NCBI GenBank assembly: GCA_022842885.1
Contig: JALHOR010000001.1
Location: 62,001 to 126,000 of the forward strand
From: Anaerolineae bacterium
GTDB taxonomy: Bacteria > Chloroflexota > Anaerolineae > Aggregatilineales > Phototrophicaceae
Direction of reading: 5' to 3'
Length of the DNA stretch: 64,000 bases
Below are positions 52,527 through 60,333 of the stretch, one piece after another. How positions within the stretch are numbered: the stretch's first letter is position 1; each line of letters opens with the position of its first letter. Position numbers and translations under genes: made by a program. The notes beneath the pieces were generated by a model. That model ran no database searches and was not told where the DNA came from. It was given only the letters and a program-made list of their open reading frames with translations.

Positions 52527-53885
52527 ATGCGTTTCACCACAGAAGCAGCCGCCCTCGACTATATCTTTAAAACGCATCGGCGTTTACAAGGAAAAGTCCG
52601 TGGCTTAGATGAAAATACCCGCGATACCACACCGACACAACAATTATTGACTGCCACGCGCTTGCTGGATAAAAAACGCGAATATGCCGTCGTCACGGGC
52701 AGCAAGGGCAAAGGGTCGGTCACGGCAATTACGGCAAAACTCCTGCACAGTTTGGGGCATACCACCGGCATGATGACCAGCCCACACCTTGTCACTTGGT
52801 ATGAGCGTATTCGCATTAATGGCAAGGTGATTCCACAAGACGATTTTTTGCGAATTTTGTCTGACCTTGCGCCCTTCATTGATGACGAAATTGACCGCCT
52901 GACGGATACCCAATATATAAGCCCACAAGGGATATTTTTGTTGATGGCGCTGCAATGGTTCAACGAAAACGAGGTGGATGCGGCGGTATTAGAAGTGGGG
53001 CGTGGTGGGCGTTTTGATGACATCGCGCTTGTGCCGAATATGGTGTCGCTATTCACGCCGATTGTGCTGGAACATGCCCAGTATTTAGGCGCGACGACTG
53101 ACCGCATCGCTTGGCATAAAGCCGGTATCATCAAGCCTGCCAGTTACGTCTACAGTGTAGCGCAAGCGCCCGAAGTGTTAGAAGTGATTCAGCGCGAGGC
53201 AGATGCAAAAGAATCTGAATTTTTCTGGTTTTCCAGCCAAGATACTGCCGAAATTGTGCAAGATACGTCGCAAGGAATGCGGATTCATTTGCAACGCTAT
53301 GGCGATATTGAAGTGCCATTCTTGGGGCATTACCAAGCCGAAAATATCACCTTGGCGGTGCAGGCAGCAGGCAATATACACGGACGCTTAAAAGGCATTT
53401 CGCACGGGTCGCCTGAATATATTGAGCGTATTCGCGGTGGTTTAGAGCAAGCCCAATGGTTTGGCAGATTACAAAAATTGCAGGCTACTCCCGCAGTGTA
53501 TGTGGATGGGGCGGTGAACCCTAAATCGGCTCACATCTTATTGGAAAGCCTAGAATCACGGCTGACTCGTCCGTTGGTTATCATTGCAGGCGTGCCAAGA
53601 GACCGCGATTATCCAGCGGTGTATCAATTGCTGGCAGCCAAAGCTGATAGCTTGATTCTGACGGAAACGGATATTCACCCTAATATTCATTTTCCCGATG
53701 CAGACCACGCGCTGCACACTGCCCGCCAATTTCATGCCGATGTTGCCCACCGCAAAACGCTGCCGGAAGCGTTGACGCTTGCCTACGAAAAAGCGGGCAG
53801 CACTGGCACGATTATTCTGGCAGTGGCACAACCCTTAGTCGGTGAAGCCATGCTCATCTGGAAAATTGATACGAGTGAAGTTTAA
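52527..53885 (+). CDS. folC: Folylpolyglutamate synthase/dihydrofolate synthase (Mur ligase family)
   Basis: 452 aa. The P-loop AVVTGSKGKGSVTAITAKLL near 54-73 (usually GTNGKGS in FolC; here GSKGKGS), SPHLVTWYERIRINGKVIPQ near 84-103, EVGRGGRFD near 155-163 (Mg-binding region), HKAGIIKP near 192-199, and HYQAENITLAVQAA near 271-284 (the ribose/ADP block) follow in Mur-ligase order. The C-terminal domain starts YVDGAVNPKSA near 332 and ends with LAVAQPLVGEAMLIW. It adds glutamate to folates. Whether it is bifunctional with dihydrofolate synthase is not decided. Confidence 0.85.
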   Translation: MRFTTEAAALDYIFKTHRRLQGKVRGLDENTRDTTPTQQLLTATRLLDKKREYAVVTGSKGKGSVTAITAKLLHSLGHTTGMMTSPHLVTWYERIRINGKVIPQDDFLRILSDLAPFIDDEIDRLTDTQYISPQGIFLLMALQWFNENEVDAAVLEVGRGGRFDDIALVPNMVSLFTPIVLEHAQYLGATTDRIAWHKAGIIKPASYVYSVAQAPEVLEVIQREADAKESEFFWFSSQDTAEIVQDTSQGMRIHLQRYGDIEVPFLGHYQAENITLAVQAAGNIHGRLKGISHGSPEYIERIRGGLEQAQWFGRLQKLQATPAVYVDGAVNPKSAHILLESLESRLTRPLVIIAGVPRDRDYPAVYQLLAAKADSLILTETDIHPNIHFPDADHALHTARQFHADVAHRKTLPEALTLAYEKAGSTGTIILAVAQPLVGEAMLIWKIDTSEV

Positions 53886-54036
53886 CTTGAGTGTCGTAAT
53901 TTAAAACGAAATATATTTTAGCATGATGGGCTACATCAGCATGTAATTCACGATGAAATATATTATTGCCTCTGTGCCTATGGTGCGTGTATATGGTAAT
54001 GTAACGATACATATCCTGCTCTAGGAGTTTGTATCG

Positions 54037-56070
54037 TTGCGCCCGCTATCCTATTCGCGTGCTGTTTTAGCCTGTATCCTCCTTGTAGCGGCAGCACTGC
54101 GTTGGCAGTATTTTCTGCAAATTGAACACAATATTGACCATGCTCATTCCGTATGGCAAGCCCTCCACACGCTGCACTATGGTGAACTGCCGATAATTGG
54201 TTTGCAATCATCGGTGTTAGTGCCACATCCGGCGCTGATGAGCTACCTGTTTGTGCCGTTGATGGGCTTTACGCGCAGCATTATCGCCGTTTATATGGCG
54301 ATTATTGCGCTGAATACGCTGGCGGTATTTATCACGTATCGCGCTCTAAAACCGATGATAAGTACAACAGGCGCTTTGATAGCAGCAGCAATCATGGCAG
54401 TGAATCCTTGGCTGATTGAATACAGCCGTTTATCGTGGCATCCGGGCTTAATGCCATTTTGCGTGAGTCTTTTTTTCTGGGCATTCACATCGGTACTGCT
54501 GAATCGCGTGCAACAACCGGGGCGGCGGCTGTTGTGGGCGTTGCTGTTGCTCACTATCATGTCGCAAATGGTGCTAATCAGTTATTTTTTGCTGCTGCCT
54601 CTCACCCTGCTGACAGTGTTTTTTTGGCGGCGGATTGTGTGGTGGGCATTCGGCTTAGGCATCCTTATTTTTGGGGCAGTCAGTGCTGTTTACCTTGGCG
54701 GGTTGGTGATGCAGCAGCAGGTGTTTTCGGGGCGAGTGACGCAATTTGTGGAGAATACCGCCACAGCACAGCTTAAACCCGATGCGCTGAATCATGCGCT
54801 GCGGCTCGTTTCGGGTCGAGATTATGAGATTGCGCGTGGCACGCAAGCACCTATTCAAGATTCGGAGTTGCGTCACGCCATAGCCGGGAACATTGCCGCG
54901 CCCATCATGGAAATATTGGTGGCAATTGGCACAGGCTTGGCGCTGTTGACAATCTTACGCATACCCGACTTTCTTTTTCACCACACCCCGCGTCACAGTT
55001 TGGCAAAGCGACATGGGACTCACCATGCTATAGGCAATAGTGAGATGTTTAATCCCAATAAACAGTCTCATAATCATGCGGCGCTGCTGATTTTGTTGGT
55101 GTGGTTTTTCGTGCCGATAGCGACTATGTCATATAACGCCAGTCCGGTGCATCCCTATTATTTGCTAGTGACATTGCCCGCCGGATATGGCTTGGCAGCA
55201 TATAGTATCGTTTGGGTGCTGCGGTCACGCTTGCGACTCATCGGTATTGGCTTGATAGGGTTGCTTGTGCCATATGGCGTGCTGATGGGCATCAACAGCA
55301 CGCGCTATTATCAAGAAACGGCGCATATCCCCGGCGCACACCAATTAGGAGCATTATCGCTGGAATGGGGCTTACAATTGGGGCAAATCATTCATGATTA
55401 TTTGCCAGATGGCGGCGTGGTTTTTGCCGATGTGGACGAATACATTTTGAATAGTTTTGCCGCGCAGCCTTTCCCGGTTTATCGTCATACTACCGCGCCG
55501 AATGCTACACAGATTCCAGCAGCAGGCGGCTTATATATTGTGGCACATCCCCCCGATGCCGCTGCCATTGTGCCACCTTTCGCTGACCGGGTGGCAACGC
55601 TTACCTTACCGGATGCCACCTTCATCACCATAGACCGTTTCGCGCCTGTTATTGGGGAACGCCCCTTACCAGACAATATCACGCCGTATCCGATTTCCGG
55701 CGAAACATGGCTTATGCTGCGCGGCTATCATATTGCACAAAACAACGCCGATATAACGCTGGATACGTATTGGCAAGTCACCGCGCCGATAGCTGCTATC
55801 GCGGATACTGCCTTTACGCCGACTGCCCATGTGTTCGATGCGGCTGGCGAAAGAGTGGCAGTCCTAGATGGTGTGGCTATCCCCACCGCGCAATGGCATA
55901 TGCAGGATGTGCTGGCGCAGCGATTCACATTTTCGCTGCCAGCATCCGGCAATTATTTACTAAAAATTGGGCAATACGACGGCATGAAACAAATGGGGCT
56001 GATTTTTATTTTACCGGATGGCACCTATACAGATCTTATTCTTATTCCAGAGGATTTGACGTTACAATAA
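54037..56070 (+). CDS. GT39/ArnT-like membrane glycosyltransferase
   Basis: 677 aa from TTG 54037 (TAGGAG 9 nt upstream). The first ~430 residues hold about 10-11 membrane helices with a large outside loop after the first (NIDHAHSVWQALHTLHYGEL, residues ~33-52), where GT-C enzymes keep an acidic catalytic residue; the NPWLIEYSRLSWHPGL block near 123-138 resembles the second loop of GT39-type enzymes. The last ~220 residues form a soluble beta domain (YLLKIGQYDGMKQM, MQDVLAQRFTF). It probably transfers sugar from a polyprenyl-phosphate donor. A paralogue of the 51966 gene follows. Confidence 0.75.
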   Translation: MRPLSYSRAVLACILLVAAALRWQYFLQIEHNIDHAHSVWQALHTLHYGELPIIGLQSSVLVPHPALMSYLFVPLMGFTRSIIAVYMAIIALNTLAVFITYRALKPMISTTGALIAAAIMAVNPWLIEYSRLSWHPGLMPFCVSLFFWAFTSVLLNRVQQPGRRLLWALLLLTIMSQMVLISYFLLLPLTLLTVFFWRRIVWWAFGLGILIFGAVSAVYLGGLVMQQQVFSGRVTQFVENTATAQLKPDALNHALRLVSGRDYEIARGTQAPIQDSELRHAIAGNIAAPIMEILVAIGTGLALLTILRIPDFLFHHTPRHSLAKRHGTHHAIGNSEMFNPNKQSHNHAALLILLVWFFVPIATMSYNASPVHPYYLLVTLPAGYGLAAYSIVWVLRSRLRLIGIGLIGLLVPYGVLMGINSTRYYQETAHIPGAHQLGALSLEWGLQLGQIIHDYLPDGGVVFADVDEYILNSFAAQPFPVYRHTTAPNATQIPAAGGLYIVAHPPDAAAIVPPFADRVATLTLPDATFITIDRFAPVIGERPLPDNITPYPISGETWLMLRGYHIAQNNADITLDTYWQVTAPIAAIADTAFTPTAHVFDAAGERVAVLDGVAIPTAQWHMQDVLAQRFTFSLPASGNYLLKIGQYDGMKQMGLIFILPDGTYTDLILIPEDLTLQ

Positions 56071-56102
56071 AGCATGAAAAATGACCATAAGAGTGGGATT
56101 AT

Positions 56103-56498
56103 ATGAGCATAAAAATTCGCTGGTACGATGCTGACCAGACCATTATTTTTCAAACATTATCGGGAACAGTAAGCAACGACGAGTTTTTTTCTTCAGTGAC
56201 AGCCATTGTAGATATGATGCAATCGGTATCCCATCCAGTTTATCTCGTGACGACTGCCGAAGAGAATTTAAAACCTCCGTCAGATGTTATTTCTATCATG
56301 GAAAAAGCCATTAAGACGACTTTAGCTCATCCGAATGCAGCCCAAATTATTCCGATTGGTAATATATTCTTGAGTTTTATGATGACTGTCCTCATTCGGT
56401 TGCGGGGCTTGCAAGACCGCATTGTGCCAACGATGACTTTGGAAGAAGCATTACGGGTCATCGAAAAACATAAAACCAGTAAGGATAACGTCCGTTAA
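56103..56498 (+). CDS. Small protein of an uncharacterised family, copy 2
   Basis: 131 aa. It shares WYDADQTIIF, HPVYLVTTAE and TLEEALRVIEKHK with the protein at 51966-52355 at matching positions, so the two form one family within 4 kb. The middle (NIFLSFMMTVLIRL) is more hydrophobic here. The fold may be STAS-like. The gene starts 30 nt after the glycosyltransferase stop and is probably co-transcribed with it. Confidence 0.6.
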   Translation: MSIKIRWYDADQTIIFQTLSGTVSNDEFFSSVTAIVDMMQSVSHPVYLVTTAEENLKPPSDVISIMEKAIKTTLAHPNAAQIIPIGNIFLSFMMTVLIRLRGLQDRIVPTMTLEEALRVIEKHKTSKDNVR

Positions 56499-56539
56499 AG
56501 AGGTGTGTACAGGATTTTCCTTGCATGTCCTTACTGGCG

Positions 56540-57328
56540 TTACACAAATACAAGACACCCGCGTGCTTCTAGCTCATCTAACCATGCGGGCAATATTAAG
56601 TCGTGCGCCCAACGTAAATCCAGTTTTTCTAATTCGGGCAAATTCAGCAACGCATCCGGCAGCATTGTCAATGGATTGGCGCGTAAATCCAGATGCCGTA
56701 AGCGCGTACACTTGCCGATTGAATCGGGCAATATTTTGAGGTGGCAACCACGCAGCGATAACATGCGCAATGCTTGTAATTCCCCAATTGTCTCCGGTAA
56801 GTATGTCAGCGGCGTATCATCTAAATGGAGTTCGCGCAAATTCGCCAATGCGCCGATTGAATCGGGCAGTTTTTTTAAGGGATTGCGATACGCCCGCAGT
56901 TCAATTAATCCCTGCATTGCCCCTAAATTTTCTGGCAAATCAGCCAGTTGATTATCAGTTACGTTCAAATAGCGCAGGCGCGTTAAACGGGTGATGGCGG
57001 CGGGCAAGTGGTCATAGCCATTATCGCTGAGATATAAAAAATCAGTCAAATTGGGTAAATCACCGAGTGCTTCCGGCAATTTAAGGATACGATTATGCCC
57101 AATATCGAGCATTCGCAGGTTCACCAACTGCCCAATTTTTTCAGAAAGCGTGGTTAAGCGATTCACCGATAAATTTAAACGCTGAAGTGAAGTCATTGAC
57201 CATACCCACTCTGGTACATGGGTCAGCGCATTGTTATAGGCGCTAAAGGCAACGATGTCCGGCACGTTCTCCGGCGACTCTGGCAGTTCGGTCAAGTTTT
57301 GCGAATCGAAAAAGAGGGATAGGGGCAT
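56540..57328 (-). CDS. Leucine-rich repeat protein
   Basis: 262 aa made almost fully of ~23-residue LRRs of the plant/bacterial type (L-x-x-LP-x-x-I/L-x-x-L-x-x-L-x-x-L-x-L-x-x-N). Examples: LVNLRMLDIGHNRILKLPEA, LTRLRYLNVTDNQLADLPEN, LANLRELHLDDTPLTYLPET, CTRLRHLDLRANPLTMLPDA. About nine repeats are visible. There is no signal, membrane segment or catalytic domain, so it is probably a cytoplasmic protein-binding scaffold. Its stop is 42 nt from the convergent small protein. Confidence 0.88.
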   Translation of the reverse strand: MPLSLFFDSQNLTELPESPENVPDIVAFSAYNNALTHVPEWVWSMTSLQRLNLSVNRLTTLSEKIGQLVNLRMLDIGHNRILKLPEALGDLPNLTDFLYLSDNGYDHLPAAITRLTRLRYLNVTDNQLADLPENLGAMQGLIELRAYRNPLKKLPDSIGALANLRELHLDDTPLTYLPETIGELQALRMLSLRGCHLKILPDSIGKCTRLRHLDLRANPLTMLPDALLNLPELEKLDLRWAHDLILPAWLDELEARGCLVFV

Positions 57329-57676
57329 GGTGTTGGGCTTATCCGAATGTGGCTAAATTTTGAATGTAAAAATCAATTCAATTATTTTTGTTGAAAAAGT
57401 GTGTTCGTGACCTTATTCAGTATACACTAGCATATCTGGGAAGAAGCGACCATGCCCTTTAAAATTGTGACATAAACAGGCATCATTACCCCATCTTTTT
57501 GAACAGCCAGACACCAAAGAGACCGGCAAAAACACGCGCAAATTTTCCTTTTTGCCTTATCTTCTCTGTGAAACCTCTGAGGTCTCTATGTCTCTGTGGT
57601 TCAAAAATAGGTTCTAACAACTAAAGGCTAAGAGCCAAAAGCTAATCGCTAAAAGCTAACCAAGAAAAGGCACACT
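57329..57676. other. Gene-free spacer carrying a composite repeat
   Basis: Between the divergent LRR and Wzz-like genes there is no supported gene. The right part (57561-57660) is the repeat listed next. The left part is A+T-rich and should contain the LRR promoter. Confidence 0.5.
57561..57660. repeat. ACAGAG/heptamer repeat element, inverted copy
   Basis: CTTCTCTGTGAAACCTCTGA and GTCTCTATGTCTCTGTGGTT are the reverse complement of the 2241 element. They are followed by GGCTAAGAGCCAAAAGCTAA and CGCTAAAAGCTAA heptamers, as at 63161-63229 in the other orientation. Confidence 0.65.
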
Positions 57677-58345
57677 ATGAATCTACTGGAATATTTACAA
57701 ATCATTTTGCGGCGCGGTTGGATTATGTTGCTGTTGGCTATCTTGGCGGCAGGGGCTGCTTTTGTATTCAGCCGCCAAATGACGCCCGTGTACCGAGCAT
57801 CGCAAATTCTGCTGATTGTGCCATCCCGCCCGGATTGGGGGCTGCAACAAGCAGCGGTGCAATTGTTGAATAATCGTGCGGAATATCTCCGCAGTGAATT
57901 GATAGCCCAAAAAGTCGTGGATGAACTGCGGTTGGATATGACACCCGGCGCATTATTGGGTGCAACCACCATTTCTGCTATCCAAGACAATACTACGCTC
58001 CAAATTGATGTGGATTTGCCCGCGCCTAATCCACAAGAAGCGGCTCGTTTGCTGAATCCGATTGCGACGGCTTGGGGCAATCAGTTGATTATTTACCAAA
58101 ATGAACTGAATCAAGAGGCACAGCGCCAAGATAGAGTCCGCGCTCAAATCCAAGATAATCCGCGTTTAAGTTTGCTGCGCCCGAATGTGACGATTAATAC
58201 GCTGATTGGCGCATTGGCGGGCTTTTTCTTAGGTGGCGTGATTGTCTTCGTGTTAGAATTTTTGGAAAGTAGCGTCATTCGTCGCCGCGATGATATTGAA
58301 CGCCTTGGGCAGTTGCCCGTGTTGGCGGCTGTCCCCAATGAATAA
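57677..58345 (+). CDS. Wzz/chain-length determinant-like membrane protein
   Basis: 222 aa. Two membrane helices frame an outside domain: residues ~15-32 (IMLLLAILAAGAAFVFS) and ~178-195 (LIGALAGFFLGGVIVFVLEF). The first is preceded by EYLQIILRRGW, the second ends in SSVIRRRDDIERLGQLPVLA, both typical of Wzz/YveK polysaccharide copolymerases that set the length of surface polysaccharide chains. There is no BY-kinase domain. It probably works with a polysaccharide locus elsewhere. The AlkZ-like gene starts 3 nt after its stop, so the two share a transcript despite unlike functions. Confidence 0.8.
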   Translation: MNLLEYLQIILRRGWIMLLLAILAAGAAFVFSRQMTPVYRASQILLIVPSRPDWGLQQAAVQLLNNRAEYLRSELIAQKVVDELRLDMTPGALLGATTISAIQDNTTLQIDVDLPAPNPQEAARLLNPIATAWGNQLIIYQNELNQEAQRQDRVRAQIQDNPRLSLLRPNVTINTLIGALAGFFLGGVIVFVLEFLESSVIRRRDDIERLGQLPVLAAVPNE

Positions 58346-58348
58346 GCC

Positions 58349-59446
58349 ATGACGATACGCATTTTAACGCGGCGGGAACTGAATCGGGCGCTGCTAGAAC
58401 GCCAACTATTATTAAAACGGGTTGCCATCTCGCCATTAGCAGCGACAGAAAAAGTGTTGGGGCTGCAAGCACAAATTCCCAATCCGCCTTATATCGGGTT
58501 GTGGACGCGCCTCACCCCATTTGAACGCGACGATTTAACGCGCTTGATGCAAGACAAACAGATTGTTCGCGCTGCCTTCATGCGGTCTACACTGCATTTG
58601 ATGACTGCTGCTGACCACCAACGATTTCGGCAGACGATTCAACCGGCGCTGGTGAAGGCACTAAACGCTTTTTTCGGCAAAAAGAGCAAAAGCCTCGATG
58701 CTGAAACATTAGTGGCAGTGGCTCGCCCTTTTCTGGCAGAAGCACCGCGCTCTACGGGCGATTTACGCGCTCGCTTGCTGCAAGTTGAACCGAATGCGGA
58801 TGGCGATGCTTTGGCATATTTGGTACGAACCTATTTGCCCTTGGTACAGGTACCGCCGGGGGGAACTTGGGGCAGCGGCAGCCAAACCACGTATACGCTG
58901 GCTGATGTTTATCTGGATATTCCGGCAGCAGGCGATAATCTCAAAAATTTGTTTTTACGGTATCTCGCTGCCTTCGGTCCCGCGTCTATCATGGATTTTC
59001 AGGTGTGGGCAGGCATGACCAAACTGCAACCGTTGCTCGATCCCCATCTTGCTGATTTGGTGCAGTACCGCGATGAACAGGGCAAAATGTTATTTGATTT
59101 GCCGGATATGCCGCTGCCGTCTGGTGATACCCCTGCGCCCGTGCGCTTTGTACCGGAATATGACAATCTGGTGTTGGCACATGCCGATAGAACGCGCATC
59201 ATTGCCGATGCTGATCGCCCACGAGTCTTTTTATCGGCTGCCCGCGTGATGGGAACGATTCTCATAGATGGTTTCGTCGGTGGCACATGGAAAACCCAAA
59301 TCACCAAAAGTAATTTAACGCTCACGATTGAGCCGTTTCAACCATTGCCGCCAGAAATCCGCGCCGAATTATTGGCAGAAGCCCAACCTCTCATGCAGTT
59401 TATCGCGCCAGAGGGCAAAACATACGATGTGGTTTTTGTAGAATAG
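58349..59446 (+). CDS. Winged-helix DNA glycosylase (AlkZ-like, HTH_42)
   Basis: 365 aa. The N-terminus RRELNRALLERQLLLKR is followed by the diagnostic GLQAQIPNPPYIGLWTRLT near 36-54: the Q-A-Q is the QxQ motif that in AlkZ provides the catalytic glutamines. Family features also appear in RAAFMRSTLHLMTAADHQRF near 72-91 and in FVPEYDNLVLAHADRTRI near 269-286. These proteins unhook interstrand cross-links or excise bulky alkylated bases. A biosynthetic partner that would need self-resistance is not seen, so a general repair role is likely. Confidence 0.82.
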   Translation: MTIRILTRRELNRALLERQLLLKRVAISPLAATEKVLGLQAQIPNPPYIGLWTRLTPFERDDLTRLMQDKQIVRAAFMRSTLHLMTAADHQRFRQTIQPALVKALNAFFGKKSKSLDAETLVAVARPFLAEAPRSTGDLRARLLQVEPNADGDALAYLVRTYLPLVQVPPGGTWGSGSQTTYTLADVYLDIPAAGDNLKNLFLRYLAAFGPASIMDFQVWAGMTKLQPLLDPHLADLVQYRDEQGKMLFDLPDMPLPSGDTPAPVRFVPEYDNLVLAHADRTRIIADADRPRVFLSAARVMGTILIDGFVGGTWKTQITKSNLTLTIEPFQPLPPEIRAELLAEAQPLMQFIAPEGKTYDVVFVE

Positions 59447-59465
59447 TCAGCAAAAGATGGGAATA

Positions 59466-59490
59466 AGGAGCGAAAATATGTCTCGCCCCT
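59466..59490. repeat. Diverged GTAGGGGCG palindrome between AlkZ-like gene and efp
   Basis: AGGAGCGA (59466-59473) pairs with TCGCCCCT (59483-59490) with one mismatch. It lies between convergent genes, where it may help end transcription. Confidence 0.45.
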
Positions 59491-59516
59491 ATGGAAAATC
59501 ATTTTTTGAGTAGGGT

Positions 59517-60080
59517 CTAGCTGCTAACGCGGGTGATATAGGTGCCTTCTTCCAGATTCACACGCACCACATCGCCCACCGCCACAAACATCGGGGCGTT
59601 GATTTCCAAACCTGTTTCCAGTTTGATTTTCTTGGTGGGGTTTTGGGCGCGATCGCCAGCAACTGCCATTTCCGCTTCCACGACTTCATATTCCATCGTG
59701 GGCGGCAGTTCAAAATCAATAATTTCACCCTCAAAACTGTTCAGTTTCAGTTCCATATTGGGCTTCAGATAGGTAAAATCTTCGCCAAACACTTCCCGCC
59801 GAAGCTGAGGCTGTTCGTAGCTTTCCAAATCCATGAAAATTAAGAATTCGCCATCTTCGTACAAATACTGCACGCGGCGTCCTTCCACGCGCACATCTTC
59901 AACGGTGTTGCCACTGCTGAACGACATATCCGACAAGGAGCCGGAACGTAAATTACGAACTTTGATGCGAATGGTGGCATTGCCACGTCCGCTTTTGATA
60001 TGCTTATAATCCACCACACGGAACAAATCGCCATCGCGGGTGAAGGTTGTGCCTTTACGCAGTTGGTTGACATCAATCAT
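59517..60080 (-). CDS. efp: Translation elongation factor P
   Basis: 187 aa in the three-OB EF-P order: LRKGTTFTRDGDLFRVVDYK and HIKSGRGNATIRIKVRNLRS (domain I, residues ~7-46), MDLESYEQPQ, and the C-terminal ETGLEINAPMFVAVGDVVRV and NLEEGTYITRV. EF-P relieves ribosome stalling at polyproline. In the loop that reaches the peptidyl-transferase centre, this protein has GRG where many EF-Ps (for example of B. subtilis or E. coli) have GKG, so the modified Lys is replaced by Arg. No modification enzyme gene (epmA/B or earP) is seen nearby. Confidence 0.96.
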   Translation of the reverse strand: MIDVNQLRKGTTFTRDGDLFRVVDYKHIKSGRGNATIRIKVRNLRSGSLSDMSFSSGNTVEDVRVEGRRVQYLYEDGEFLIFMDLESYEQPQLRREVFGEDFTYLKPNMELKLNSFEGEIIDFELPPTMEYEVVEAEMAVAGDRAQNPTKKIKLETGLEINAPMFVAVGDVVRVNLEEGTYITRVSS

Positions 60081-60333
60081 GGGAATTCTGGTATCCTGTC
60101 GCCTTATATATACACCGTCGCAGCAGTATAGCAGACGGGCATTGGAGTGGCGAGACTCAGCGTGGGTGGCACACTTGCCCCAAGTTTCAAAATTGTGATA
60201 CTTTTGCCCGAAAAAAAGGCGATTGCGCTAGAGCAAAAAATACCATTTTGAGCGACAATATGAGCAATACATCCTAGCTGAAAACAGCGGCATGTCTACA
60301 AGCAGCACCGACTAGCAGAAATGAGGTGGCTCT

